Counted from the first letter of the stretch, positions 34,705 to 44,601 are shown. The stretch is DNA of 45,088 bases from VRUE01 sp036403515 (GCA_036403515.1 DASWQV010000049.1:1-45088); one strand, 5' to 3'. Notes: generated by a model from the sequence alone, not told the origin. Numbers and translations: made by a program.

Positions 34705-35676
34705 TCAGCCCTTCTTCGCCTTGATCGCCTCAGTCAGCTTGGGGACGATCTTGTGCAGATCGCCGACCACGCCGAGATCCGAGAACTCGAAGATCGGCGC
34801 GTTCTGGTCCTTGTTGATCGCGAGGATGTTCTCCGAGCTCTGCATCCCGACCTTGTGCTGAATCGCGCCGGAGATGCCGGCGGCCAGGTAGAGCTTCGGC
34901 GCGACCGTCTTACCGGTCTGGCCGATCTGAGCCGCGTAGGGGTACCAGCCGGCGTCGACCACGGCGCGGGTGGCGGCAACCGCCCCCCCCATCGCCTCGG
35001 CGAGTTCCTCGCACTGCTTGAAGCCCTCGGCAGCGCCGAGACCGCGTCCGCCACCGACGAGGATCTCCGCGTCCTCGATGTTGACGTCGGCGCCGCGCTG
35101 CTCGCCGCGCTGCACCAGCTTGGCCTTTGAGGACCAGGGCGAGAGCTCGACCTGGACGTCGACGACCTCGGCCGTGCCGCCGGACTCATTGGCGTCGAAG
35201 GCGTTGAGGCGGCCGATGATGATGCCGGGCTCCGAGACGTAGCCGACGTCGGCGATCTGGGAGTCCTGCAGGATCGGGCGCTCGACGACGAGCTTGCCGT
35301 CCTGCGCCTTGACCTCGGTGACCTCCATCGTCACGCCGGCGTTGAGGCGAGCGGTGAGACCGGCGCCGATCTCGAAGCCGAGCAGGCCGCCGCCGAATAG
35401 GGCATAGCTGATCCCCTCGTCCTGGATGACCTTTGCCATCGCGTCGACGATCGGCTGGGCGAGGCCCTCGGGCACGTCCTTGGCGCGGTAGACCTTCGCG
35501 GCGCCCCAGTTGCCCAGCGAAGCGCAGGCGTCGTCGGCGATGTCGCCAACGACCAGCGCGGCGGCGTCGCCACCGATTTCGCCAGCCAGCTTGGCCGCCT
35601 CGGAGATCGCCCCGAGCGAGTTCTTGTTGAAGTTGCCCTCGTCGTCGTGGAGGGCGTAAACCAGGATGCCTGCCAT
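34705..35676 (-). CDS. etfA: Electron transfer flavoprotein alpha subunit
   Basis: 323 residues. The C-terminal FAD-binding signature is present: GQTGKTVAPKLYLAAGISGAIQHKVGMQSSENILAINKDQNAPIF. It carries electrons from acyl-CoA dehydrogenases to ETF-QO. The ATG directly follows the etfB TAG and a GAGAGGAAG ribosome site lies within the end of etfB. Confidence 0.95.
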   Translation of the reverse strand: MAGILVYALHDDEGNFNKNSLGAISEAAKLAGEIGGDAAALVVGDIADDACASLGNWGAAKVYRAKDVPEGLAQPIVDAMAKVIQDEGISYALFGGGLLGFEIGAGLTARLNAGVTMEVTEVKAQDGKLVVERPILQDSQIADVGYVSEPGIIIGRLNAFDANESGGTAEVVDVQVELSPWSSKAKLVQRGEQRGADVNIEDAEILVGGGRGLGAAEGFKQCEELAEAMGGAVAATRAVVDAGWYPYAAQIGQTGKTVAPKLYLAAGISGAIQHKVGMQSSENILAINKDQNAPIFEFSDLGVVGDLHKIVPKLTEAIKAKKG

Positions 35677-36468
35677 CTAGATCAGCTTCCTCTCGTCGAG
35701 CCAGGCGACGATCTTTTCGACCGTCTCGTTGGTGTCCTCGTCCTCGATGATCTCCCCGGCCTCCTTGGCTGGCGGCGGGTTGAGCGCGAGAACCGCTGTC
35801 TTGGAGCCGGACTCACCGACCATGCCGGCTTCGATGCCGACGTCGCCGGTCGCCTTGGCGTCGAGGGGCTTCTTCTTCGCCCCCATGATCGCCTTCAGGC
35901 TCGGGTAGCGCGGCTCGTTGATCGCGTCACCGACGCTGATCACGGCGGGCAGCTCGACCTCGACCGTGTCGTAGCCGTACTCGGCCTGGCGCTCGCAGCG
36001 CAGCTTGCCGTCGGCGACGTCGATCTTGATCACCTGGGTCAGCGAGGGCATCTTCAGGTGGTCAGCGACGACGGCGCCGATCGTGTAGCACTCGCCGTCA
36101 TCGGACTGCTGGCCGAGCAGGACTAGGTCAGGGCTCTCGGACTCGAGCACCTTGGCAAGCGAGTAGCCGGTGGCGCAGACGTCGGAGCCGGCGAGCGCGT
36201 CGTCGGAGAGGTGCACGGAGCGGTCCGCCCCGAGCGCGACCGCCTTGTGCAGGGCGCGGACCGCCGAATCGGGGCCCATCGTGACCGCGACGACCTCCTC
36301 GACCGGGATCGCGCCGCCCTCCTTGATCTGCATGGCGGCCTCGATGGCATGTGTGTCGAAGGGGTTCAGGTTCTTCTCGCCGCTGCGGTCCAGGCGCATC
36401 GTGTTGGAGTCGATGCGCTTCTGAACGGCGGCGTCCGGAACCTCCTTGACCAGGACGCAGATCTTCAA
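35677..36468 (-). CDS. etfB: Electron transfer flavoprotein beta subunit
   Basis: 263 residues. MKICVLVKEVPDAAVQKRID and LNPFDTHAIEAAMQIKEGG at the start and LLGQQSDDGECYTIGAVVADHL in the middle are the conserved AMP-binding features. TTG 36468 is preceded by AAGGAGG. It is first in the etfB-etfA-ETF-QO run, with its own promoter and a palindromic operator. Confidence 0.95.
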   Translation of the reverse strand: MKICVLVKEVPDAAVQKRIDSNTMRLDRSGEKNLNPFDTHAIEAAMQIKEGGAIPVEEVVAVTMGPDSAVRALHKAVALGADRSVHLSDDALAGSDVCATGYSLAKVLESESPDLVLLGQQSDDGECYTIGAVVADHLKMPSLTQVIKIDVADGKLRCERQAEYGYDTVEVELPAVISVGDAINEPRYPSLKAIMGAKKKPLDAKATGDVGIEAGMVGESGSKTAVLALNPPPAKEAGEIIEDEDTNETVEKIVAWLDERKLI

Positions 36469-36501
36469 GTTCGAGCCTCCTTGGCTGTGTTCTCAAGTTG
36501 G

Positions 36502-36525
36502 TTGACTGACCAGTCAATCAGTCTA
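36502..36525 (-). promoter_or_regulatory. etfB promoter with palindromic operator
   Basis: TAGACT (36520-36525, minus strand) is followed two bases later by TTGACTGGTCAGTCAA (36502-36517), a palindrome with perfect 7-bp arms. A start site about 7 nt after the hexamer would fall inside it. The shape fits TetR-type regulators of fatty-acid catabolism; the regulator is not in this window unless it is the one at 25908-26516, whose own site differs. Confidence 0.5.
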
Positions 36526-36546
36526 TCTATTAGATCAGGCGCTGCG

Positions 36547-36984
36547 TTATTCGGCGTGCTTTTCGTCACGCTCGTGGCGCTCGCTGGCGCCCTCACGGAT
36601 GAACTCGACGATCTCGTCGGTTCCCGCTCCGGGTGTGAAGACAGCAGCGACGCCGAGCTTCTTCAGCTCGGGAATGTCCTCGGCCGGGATCGTGCCGCCA
36701 ACGGTCACCAGGACGTCATCGACATCCTGCGCGGCAAGCAGCTCGACGACCCGCGGCACCAGGGTCATGTGGGCGCCGGAGAGGATCGAGAGGCCGACCG
36801 CGTCGGCGTCCTCCTGGATCACCGTCTCGGCGATCTGCTCCGGCGTCTGGTGCAGCCCGGTGTAGATCACCTCCATCCCCGCGTCACGCAGGGCGCGGGC
36901 GATGATCTTGGCGCCGCGGTCGTGCCCGTCCAAGCCAGGCTTGGCGACGACGACGCGGATCTTGCGGGCGGTTGCAGTGCTCAT
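36547..36984 (-). CDS. Methylmalonyl-CoA mutase small (cobalamin-binding) subunit
   Basis: 145 residues. The B12 motif DxHxxG is at Asp19, His21 and Gly24 (KPGLDGHDRGAK), where His supplies the lower cobalt ligand. The later parts (GLSILSGAHMTLVPRV and VGGTIPAEDIPELKKLGV) are typical. It pairs with the separate large subunit just upstream, as in archaeal-type two-gene mutases. Confidence 0.92.
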   Translation of the reverse strand: MSTATARKIRVVVAKPGLDGHDRGAKIIARALRDAGMEVIYTGLHQTPEQIAETVIQEDADAVGLSILSGAHMTLVPRVVELLAAQDVDDVLVTVGGTIPAEDIPELKKLGVAAVFTPGAGTDEIVEFIREGASERHERDEKHAE

Positions 36985-37007
36985 CGGCGCGGGACCCTAG
37001 CGGGTGG

Positions 37008-38630
<1,623 letters not shown>

Positions 38631-38638
38631 TGCGACAC

Positions 38639-38644
38639 AGTCTA
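38639..38644 (-). promoter_or_regulatory. -10 hexamer TAGACT for mutase large subunit
   Basis: TAGACT on the minus strand ends 8 nt before ATG 38630, the same spacing as for rpmE. Confidence 0.45.
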
Positions 38645-38664
38645 GGTGCGTCCGCCCCGTCGCC

Positions 38665-38701
38665 TGGCGACTTTCCCGTCATATACACGGAAAAGTCGCC
38701 A
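38665..38701. terminator. Hairpin between HAD phosphatase and mutase genes
   Basis: TGGCGACTTT (38665-38674) and AAAGTCGCCA (38692-38701) form a perfect 10-bp stem with a 17-nt loop. It lies 8 bp after the HAD gene stop and upstream of the mutase promoter, without a T-tract on the minus strand. Confidence 0.5.
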
Positions 38702-38709
38702 ACCCCCTC

Positions 38710-39540
38710 TTAGCGGCGAGTGGCGAAGCGGCGCGGCGGCGGCTTGCGGCGAGCGGCGATGCGCGAGCCGCCGAAGCCGGCGACGGTCGCCAGCAGAGTG
38801 ACGGCAATCGCGACCAGTCGGCGGCCCAGGCGCTCGAAGCGCAGCGTCTGCCAGCCCTCGTCGCGGGCGATCTCCGCGAGCGGCGGGTCCGGATTCACCA
38901 CAACCGGATTGCCGACCGCGCGCAGCATTGGCAGATCGGAGATCGAGTCGGAATAGGCGTAGGAGGCGGCGAGGTCGATGTCGTGCTCGGCGGCGAATAT
39001 CCGCATCGCCTCCACCTTGCCTTCACCGTAGACGAATGGGCCATCGAAGCGCCCAGTCAAAGTGCCGTCCTCGCCGACTTCGTAGGCAGTGCCGACACCG
39101 CCGTCCATGCCGAGCACGTTGGCGAGCGGCTCGACCACGCCGCTGCCGGCGGCGCTGACGATGAAGGTCGGCCGGCCTGCATCCTGGTGCGCATAGACCT
39201 CATCGAGCATCTGCGGGTAGACGCGCGGCAAGATCGCCGCCATCACCTCCGGGTTCATCCGTTCGAAGCTGCGCGCCGGCACGCCCGCGATCAGTTCGCG
39301 GGCGGCTTTGAGGACCTCACGGGTCCGCTCGTCCGTGGTTCCGCGCAAGCGGTAGCGCAGGTGCTCGAATCCCCAGCTGGCCAGCTGGCGACGGCTGACC
39401 AGCTTGTGGCGGGCGGCGACACGGGCGAACTGCATCCCCGACGACCCCGCCATCAGGGTCTTGTCGAGGTCGAAGAACGCCGCAGCTCGCTGCAAACCTG
39501 CGCCTGGCTTTGTCCTCGGTCGGCCGGCTTGGTCACGCAC
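38710..39540 (-). CDS. HAD-IB family phosphatase with C-terminal membrane helix
   Basis: 276 residues from GTG 39540. Motif I is FFDLDKTLM, where the first Asp is the nucleophile. Motif II is FIVSAAGSG, and the metal site is YAYSDSISDLPML. The arrangement is that of SerB-like HAD-IB enzymes. A hydrophobic segment near the end (LVAIAVTLLATVAGFGG) and a basic tail suggest membrane association, as in phosphatases acting on lipid or glycerol phosphates. The substrate is not known. Confidence 0.82.
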   Translation of the reverse strand: MRDQAGRPRTKPGAGLQRAAAFFDLDKTLMAGSSGMQFARVAARHKLVSRRQLASWGFEHLRYRLRGTTDERTREVLKAARELIAGVPARSFERMNPEVMAAILPRVYPQMLDEVYAHQDAGRPTFIVSAAGSGVVEPLANVLGMDGGVGTAYEVGEDGTLTGRFDGPFVYGEGKVEAMRIFAAEHDIDLAASYAYSDSISDLPMLRAVGNPVVVNPDPPLAEIARDEGWQTLRFERLGRRLVAIAVTLLATVAGFGGSRIAARRKPPPRRFATRR

Positions 39541-39604
39541 GACTAGTGCGCTCCCCGCGCCAGCCTCCCTGCGTTCGCGCCAGACTCGATTTTCGCCGGC
39601 TCCC

Positions 39605-40780
39605 TCAAACCTCGATCACGATTGCGTCGCCCTGGCCGCCGCCGGAACAGATCGCCGCGACGCCGATGCCGCCGCCCCGCCGGCCGAGCTCGTGGACCAG
39701 CGAGCCGACGATGCGGGCGCCGGAGGCGCCGATCGGGTGACCGAGCGCGATCGCGCCGCCGTTGACGTTGACGTTCTCGTCGTCGAGGCCGAGCATCCGC
39801 ATCGAGTTGATCGCCACCGAGGCGAAGGCCTCGTTGATCTCCCAGAGATCTACGTCCTCGGGGCTCTTGCCGATCTTCTCCAGCGCCTGCTTGGCGGCGT
39901 TGGCCGGAGTTTTGGCCAGGTAGGGGAAGTCGTCCGCGACGGTCCCATAGGCCAGAACGCGGGCCAACGGCGTGCGGCCTGCCTTTTCCGCCCACTCTTC
40001 GGAGGCCACGACGATCGCGCCAGCTCCGTCGTTGACTCCAGGCGCGTTGCCGGCGGTGTGAGTCGCGTCCTCGCCACCGATGGCGCGCAGGCCGGCGAGT
40101 GTCTCAACCGTCGTGTCGGCGCGGATCGCCTCGTCAGCCTCGATCTTGTGCTCGCCCTTGCGCGACTTGACCGTGATGCCGACGATCTCATCGGCGAGCC
40201 GGCCGGCGTCGGTCGCCTCGGCGGCGAGGCGGTGGGAGCGCTCGGCGAAGCGGTCCATATCCACTCGGGTGATCTCGAGCTCGTTGGAGACCTCGCTCGC
40301 CTCGTTGATCATCTGCTTTTCGGTAAAGGGATTGGTGAGGCCGTCATGGACCATCGCGTCGATCGTCTCGACATGGCCCATGCGGTAGCCGAAGCGTGCG
40401 CCGGGCAGCAGATGCGGCGCCTGGCTCATCGACTCCATGCCGCCGGTGACCGCGACGTCGGTGTCGCCGGCGCGGATCGCCATGTCAGCGATGCCGACCG
40501 AGCGCATGCCCGAGGCGCAGACCTTGTTGATCGTCTCCGAGGGCACCTCCTTGGGGATGCCGCCCTTGATCTGGGCCTGGCGAGAGGGGATCTGGCCCTG
40601 GCCGGCCTGCAGGACCTGGCCGAAGACGACCTGCTGGACCTGCTCGGGGGAAACGCCGGAGCGCTCCAGCGCCGCGGTGATGGCATGGCCGCCGAGGTCG
40701 GTGGCGTCGAGGGAGGAGAGGGTGCCGCCCATCTTGCCGAAAGGGGTGCGTGCGGTTCCGAGGATGACTGCGCTGGACAT
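39605..40780 (-). CDS. Acetyl-CoA acetyltransferase (thiolase)
   Basis: 391 residues, normal for thiolase II. The catalytic residues are Cys88 (INKVCASGM), His348 (GHPIGASGARI) and Cys378 (ICSGGGQGD). It condenses or cleaves acetoacetyl-CoA or 3-ketoacyl-CoA. The ATG is preceded by AAAGG. Together with the ETF and mutase genes it indicates acyl-CoA catabolism. Confidence 0.93.
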   Translation of the reverse strand: MSSAVILGTARTPFGKMGGTLSSLDATDLGGHAITAALERSGVSPEQVQQVVFGQVLQAGQGQIPSRQAQIKGGIPKEVPSETINKVCASGMRSVGIADMAIRAGDTDVAVTGGMESMSQAPHLLPGARFGYRMGHVETIDAMVHDGLTNPFTEKQMINEASEVSNELEITRVDMDRFAERSHRLAAEATDAGRLADEIVGITVKSRKGEHKIEADEAIRADTTVETLAGLRAIGGEDATHTAGNAPGVNDGAGAIVVASEEWAEKAGRTPLARVLAYGTVADDFPYLAKTPANAAKQALEKIGKSPEDVDLWEINEAFASVAINSMRMLGLDDENVNVNGGAIALGHPIGASGARIVGSLVHELGRRGGGIGVAAICSGGGQGDAIVIEV

Positions 40781-40889
40781 GGCTTGCCTTTCTCTGAGTT
40801 TTTATGCCGGGTCTCGGCTCGATCAGGGCCGCCTGGCCCACACTTGGACGATAGCGGGGGGCTGGGGCCAGCCGCCGTGCGCAACGTCA

Positions 40890-40895
40890 TAGACT
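40890..40895 (+). promoter_or_regulatory. -10 hexamer TAGACT for pepA
   Basis: TAGACT ends 9 nt before the pepA ATG. The 124-bp divergent gap with the thiolase gene also holds the short palindrome GGCTGGGGCCAGCC near 40860. Confidence 0.45.
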
Positions 40896-40904
40896 CGCGC
40901 CCCG

Positions 40905-42341
40905 ATGAAGGTTTCCGTCAGCCAGCTCGAGTTCGCCGCGGTCGACGCCGGCCTGCTCGCGATCGGCCTCTGCGAGGGCGAGGATCTGCCCGCGGAGCTT
41001 GCCTCCGCGCCCGGAGCGGCGGACGTCAAGGGCTCCTTCAAGAAGCTGGCGATGGTGCACCCCGAGCGGCCCGGGCGCGTGCTCGTCATAGGCCTGGGCA
41101 AGCGCGAGGATCTCAATGCCGAGCGGGCTCGGACTGCCGCCGCGCTGGCGGCCAAAGAGGCCGGCAAGCTGAAGGTGACCTCGCTCGCCTGGGCCGTGCC
41201 CGAGCACGACGCCCGCGACACAATCGCCGAGGGCCTGGTCACCGGCACGATCCTCGGCGCCTACCGATTCGACCGCTTCAAGAGCGCCGACCCCGACGAG
41301 CCGGCCCCGGCAGGGATCGACTCACTGACCTTGCTGGCGCCGGGCGATCTCGCCGCGGCAGCGGAGGTCGCCCGCGTCTGCGCGGAGGCCCAGAACCGGG
41401 CCCGCGACCTGCAGAGCCTGCCCTCCAACGTCGCCACGCCGACCTACCTGGCCGGTCGCGCCGAGGAGATCGCCGCCGCCCACGAGGCGGTCAGCGTCGA
41501 AGTGCTCGGCCGAGACGAGATTGCCGCCAAGGCGATGGGAGGCCTGGTCGCGGTCAGCCAGGGCAGTGCCGAGGACCCGCGGCTGATCGTGCTGCGCTAC
41601 AGCGGCGGCGGCTCGGGCGAGACCCTCGGCCTGGTCGGCAAGGGAGTCACCTTCGATACCGGCGGCATCTCGCTCAAGCCCTCAGCCGGAATGCCCGACA
41701 TGAAGATGGACATGTCCGGCGCAGCCGCGGTGTTGGAGGCGGTCGGAGCGATTGCCGAGCTGGGTCTGGAGCTCGACCTGATCGCCGTCGTGCCTTCCAC
41801 CGAGAACATGCCTTCGGGCACGGCAATCAAGCCTGGCGACATCATCACCCAGTACAACGGCAAGACGGTCGAGGTCAACAACACCGACGCCGAGGGGCGC
41901 CTGATCCTCGCCGACGCACTGGCCTACGCGATCGAGCAGGGCGCCGACCGGGTCGTCGACATCGCCACCCTGACCGGGGCGGTGATGATCGCCCTCGGCT
42001 CCTCCTACGCGGCGGTGATCTCCAACGATGACGACCTGGCCCGGGAGATCGAGGGCGTCGGCCTGGAGACCGGCGAGTTGGTCTGGCGCCTGCCGCTGCA
42101 CCCGGAGTACAAGGCTTTGATGAAGGGCACGGTCGCCGACCTCACCAACGCAGCCCCAAAGCGCAAGGCCGGCACGATTTCCGCCGCCTCCTTCCTCGAG
42201 GAGTTCGTCGGCGAGACGCCCTGGGCCCATCTCGACATCGCCGGCACCGCCTGGGACGTCGGCCGCCCCTACACCGGCAACGACGCCAGCGGCTTTGGCG
42301 TCCGCCTGCTCACCGGGCTGGCCCGCGAGCTCGCGGGCTGA
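40905..42341 (+). CDS. pepA: Leucyl aminopeptidase (M17)
   Basis: 478 residues. Metal and catalytic motifs of the family are present: GKGVTFDTGGISLKPSAGM, DMSGAAAVLEA and the NTDAEGRLILADAL signature, in a two-domain hexameric cytosolic enzyme. It releases N-terminal residues from peptides. It converges on the nucleotidyltransferase gene with one base between stop codons. Confidence 0.93.
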   Translation: MKVSVSQLEFAAVDAGLLAIGLCEGEDLPAELASAPGAADVKGSFKKLAMVHPERPGRVLVIGLGKREDLNAERARTAAALAAKEAGKLKVTSLAWAVPEHDARDTIAEGLVTGTILGAYRFDRFKSADPDEPAPAGIDSLTLLAPGDLAAAAEVARVCAEAQNRARDLQSLPSNVATPTYLAGRAEEIAAAHEAVSVEVLGRDEIAAKAMGGLVAVSQGSAEDPRLIVLRYSGGGSGETLGLVGKGVTFDTGGISLKPSAGMPDMKMDMSGAAAVLEAVGAIAELGLELDLIAVVPSTENMPSGTAIKPGDIITQYNGKTVEVNNTDAEGRLILADALAYAIEQGADRVVDIATLTGAVMIALGSSYAAVISNDDDLAREIEGVGLETGELVWRLPLHPEYKALMKGTVADLTNAAPKRKAGTISAASFLEEFVGETPWAHLDIAGTAWDVGRPYTGNDASGFGVRLLTGLARELAG

Positions 42342-42342
42342 G

Positions 42343-42867
42343 CTACCCGCTGCCGCCTTCGGTGGCGCGCTGGAAATCGGCAAGGCCGATGTACTCCTCG
42401 ACCGCCACCCGGTCCTTCGGTCGATTGGCGGCGCGCTTCATCGCAATCAGATGCTCGATCGAAGCGACCCGGATGTTGAAGCCGAGAACGTCTCGCACCA
42501 GCGCGGCGGTCCTCAGCTCTTCATAGCTGGGCATTCCGTCCGCGTGGCCGAGAATGTCAAAATCCCCATGAGGGGTGATGAAGGTGAAGTTCGAGCCGTT
42601 TTCGATCGTCCTGACATCCAGCAGGAACGGCGGATCGGGCGGTGCACCACGAAGTCTGACGCCGATCTCTCGCAGTGATTCCACCAGGCGCTCGATGTTC
42701 TCCCGGTCGCGTGCGTAAACGATGTCGAGGTCATAGCTCGGGTAGCTCGAACCATGACTGAGACCGGCCATTCCTCCGACCATGACGAAATCGACACCGT
42801 GCCGCGCGAGCGGCTCCAGCAGCGCGCGCAGATCCGGCGGCTTGGGCGGAAGCGGCTCCGGACTCAT
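42343..42867 (-). CDS. Small nucleotidyltransferase paired with an HTH regulator
   Basis: 174 residues from ATG 42867. The nucleotidyltransferase fold is shown by VDFVMVGGMAGLSHGSSYPSYDLDIV, with metal-binding DLD, and by FDILGHADGM as the third acidic strand. The C-terminal VASIEHLIAMKRAANRPKDRVAVEEY is typical of proteins often labelled AbiEii-like or DUF6036. The ATG overlaps the HTH gene's TGA by 4 bp. The pair has the form of a toxin-antitoxin module; activity is untested. Confidence 0.75.
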   Translation of the reverse strand: MSPEPLPPKPPDLRALLEPLARHGVDFVMVGGMAGLSHGSSYPSYDLDIVYARDRENIERLVESLREIGVRLRGAPPDPPFLLDVRTIENGSNFTFITPHGDFDILGHADGMPSYEELRTAALVRDVLGFNIRVASIEHLIAMKRAANRPKDRVAVEEYIGLADFQRATEGGSG

Positions 42868-43193
42868 ACCCGTTCGACTCGAACGTTGGGACTGATGGCG
42901 ATCATCTGCTCGGCCATCGCAAGGCCGTACGCCACCCTCTCCGATGGCGAGAGCTTGAGGCGCTCCGAATTCAATGTCCAATCAATCCCGAAATCCCGCC
43001 TCTCAGCCCCCAGCGTGAGATCCTCTCCGAGCAGGTAGAGCAGCTCGCGCAGGGTCTCGACCGAGGGAGAGACCCTGTCTCGCTCGATACGTGAGATTGC
43101 CGACTGCGTGGTTGAGGCTCGCATCGCGAGTTGCTTCTGGCTGACGCCGTGCCTCCGACGGCCTTCTCGCAGCAATTGTCCGGGGGAACTCAC
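42864..43193 (-). CDS. XRE-family helix-turn-helix protein
   Basis: 109 residues from GTG 43193. The Cro/C1 HTH is clear: LLREGRRRHGVSQKQLAMRASTTQSAISRIERDRVSPSVETLRELL. The C-terminal half (SPSERVAYGLAMAEQMIAI) is a short helical segment common in HTH partners of nucleotidyltransferases. It probably represses its own promoter and may neutralise the downstream enzyme. TATATT 6 nt before the start predicts a leaderless message. Confidence 0.8.
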   Translation of the reverse strand: MSSPGQLLREGRRRHGVSQKQLAMRASTTQSAISRIERDRVSPSVETLRELLYLLGEDLTLGAERRDFGIDWTLNSERLKLSPSERVAYGLAMAEQMIAISPNVRVERV

Positions 43194-43199
43194 GCCTGT

Positions 43200-43205
43200 A
43201 ATATA
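43200..43205 (-). promoter_or_regulatory. -10 hexamer TATATT for HTH/nucleotidyltransferase pair
   Basis: TATATT on the minus strand ends 6 nt before GTG 43193. The AT-rich 31-bp gap plus the end of the thioesterase gene carry ATAGCA/TGCTAT arms and a CTTATC direct repeat, possible sites for autoregulation. Confidence 0.45.
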
Positions 43206-43224
43206 GCAAATATGTACTTATCGC

Positions 43225-43800
43225 TTATCTGCTATCACCTCCAAGGATCATGCAGGTCGCGATGCCGTGGGCGAGCAACTTGCCGCTGTCGGCTGCAGTC
43301 AGGTTGGCCTCGACGGTCGCCTGGCGGCGCCCGGCGTAGAGGACGTTCGCCTTGCAGAGGACGCGGCCGGTGTCGCGGGTGATCGGCCGCACGTACTTCG
43401 CCTCGAGGCCGAGCGAGGTATAGCCGACGCCGGCCGGAAGCGTGGTGTGGACGGCACAGCCGAGCGCCGAGTCAAGAAGGGTCGCGGCATAGCCGCCGTG
43501 GACGACTCCGATCGGGTTGTAGTGCTCCTCCCCGGGTTCGCCCTCGAAGACCGCGCGCCCGCCCCCCAGCTCGATCGGGCGCATCCGCATCGTCACCGCG
43601 ATCGGCGGAGGCGGCATCTCTCCCGCGACGATCGCTTCCATGTACTCCATGCCGGTCATCGTCGCCCCGGCGGCCGCCGTCGGCACCGGGTCCTGCCAGA
43701 CCAAGGTGCGGCTGCGAGTTGTCTCAGGGCTCGACTCGGCGAAGGCGAGCGCAGCGTCAACGGCAGTGCCGCTGTCAGCTGCGAGGTCCTCGGCACTCAC
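43225..43800 (-). CDS. PaaI-type hotdog thioesterase
   Basis: 191 residues from GTG 43800. The hotdog core is EEHYNPIGVVHGGYAATLLDSALGCAVHTTLP, with the Asn and His-Gly-Gly signature of PaaI/YdiI-like acyl-CoA thioesterases. About 75 residues precede it and may form an extra helical part. It would hydrolyse acyl- or aryl-CoA esters. It is coupled by a 4-bp overlap to a small upstream ORF. Confidence 0.85.
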   Translation of the reverse strand: MSAEDLAADSGTAVDAALAFAESSPETTRSRTLVWQDPVPTAAAGATMTGMEYMEAIVAGEMPPPPIAVTMRMRPIELGGGRAVFEGEPGEEHYNPIGVVHGGYAATLLDSALGCAVHTTLPAGVGYTSLGLEAKYVRPITRDTGRVLCKANVLYAGRRQATVEANLTAADSGKLLAHGIATCMILGGDSR

Positions 43801-43955
43801 CTGGCAGCACCGCGGGCGCGTACGCGGGCGCCACGCTGCCGAGCCGCAGCCGGCCTGGCGGGGTAGACCAGGTCAGCCGTTATCTCCGCCTGGCTGATCG
43901 AGATCCGCGGCGCCTTGGCGCGGTGATGGTGTCTATGCCTCGAAATCAACCTCAT
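43797..43955 (-). CDS. 52-residue basic ORF coupled to thioesterase
   Basis: ATG 43955 is preceded by GGAGG at 7-nt spacing, and the TGA overlaps the thioesterase GTG (GTGA). The product is short and basic: an N-terminal His/Arg cluster (ISRHRHHHRAK), a central SISQAEITADLVY and an Arg/Ala-rich end. I recognise no family. The ribosome site and overlap are the support; it could be a leader peptide controlling the downstream gene rather than a functional protein. Confidence 0.5.
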   Translation of the reverse strand: MRLISRHRHHHRAKAPRISISQAEITADLVYPARPAAARQRGARVRARGAAR

Positions 43956-43982
43956 GTCACTGCCTCCATTCCTCGCCTCTCC

Positions 43983-44032
43983 GCCGACTTCGCTTTTTTT
44001 GCGTCCAATGGACGTATCAAGACGAAGTCAGC
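43983..44032. repeat. Nested inverted repeat in the thioesterase-hxlR gap
   Basis: GCCGACTTCG (43983-43992) and CGAAGTCAGC (44023-44032) pair with one mismatch and enclose CGTCC-AAT-GGACG. A run of seven T lies inside. The 169-bp gap otherwise holds the two hxlR palindromes. It may be a divergent-promoter structure or a regulator site. Confidence 0.35.
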
Positions 44033-44046
44033 GAATTCGGGGGTTG

Positions 44047-44103
44047 GTTGCTTGAAGCAACTCTCTTGGCACGACCCTAAACCAGTTAGTTGCTTGATGC
44101 AAC
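44047..44103 (+). promoter_or_regulatory. Two palindromic operators before hxlR
   Basis: GTTGCTTGAAGCAAC (44047-44061) and GTTGCTTGATGCAAC (44089-44103) differ at one base. Their centres are 42 bp apart, four helical turns, so two bound dimers would lie on one DNA face. TTGGCA (44066-44071) between them could be a -35. Autoregulation by the HxlR protein is likely. Confidence 0.65.
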
Positions 44104-44124
44104 CTTGTGTGCGAGGATCCCTCT

Positions 44125-44601
44125 GTGCTGCGAAACGACTATCCCGGTCAGATCTGCTCGATCGCTCGATCGCTCGAAGTCGTCGGCGAGCGCTGGTCGC
44201 TGCTGATCGTGCGCGACGTGATGAACGGGCGGCGGCGCTTCGATGAGCTGCAGAAGGGATTGGGGGTCGCGCGCAACGTCCTGTCGGCCCGCCTGGGACG
44301 ACTGGTCGAAGAGGACATCCTCGAGCGGCGCGCCTATCAGCAGAGCCCTGAACGCTTCGAGTACTTCCTCACCGAGAAGGGGCTCGGCCTCTGGCCGGCG
44401 CTTGTCGCGCTGCTCGCCTGGGGCGACCGCTACTCCCCAGCGCTCAACGGCCCGCCGATGCTGATCGTCCACAAGGACTGTGGCGGCGCGGTCAGCGACC
44501 GGGGCATCTGCGAAGAGTGCGGCAAGGTCCTGCAGGCGCGTGACGCCAGGGCGGTCCCAGGCCCCGGCCTCGTAGCGCCCGCCTCGCTTGAGGCGGCCTG
44601 A
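44125..44601 (+). CDS. HxlR-family winged-helix regulator with C-terminal zinc-ribbon-like tail
   Basis: 158 residues from GTG 44125, which has GAGGA 8 nt upstream; a GTG at 44107 is also in frame. The HxlR core reads CSIARSLEVVGERWSLLIVRDVMNGRRRFDELQ, then SARLGRLVEEDILERRAY. The C-terminus has HKDCGG and CEECG, a possible Cys/His metal knuckle. The N-terminal cysteine of the family is present (QICSIARSL) and may sense thiol-reactive compounds such as aldehydes, which would fit the aldehyde dehydrogenase next to it. Confidence 0.87.
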   Translation: MLRNDYPGQICSIARSLEVVGERWSLLIVRDVMNGRRRFDELQKGLGVARNVLSARLGRLVEEDILERRAYQQSPERFEYFLTEKGLGLWPALVALLAWGDRYSPALNGPPMLIVHKDCGGAVSDRGICEECGKVLQARDARAVPGPGLVAPASLEAA

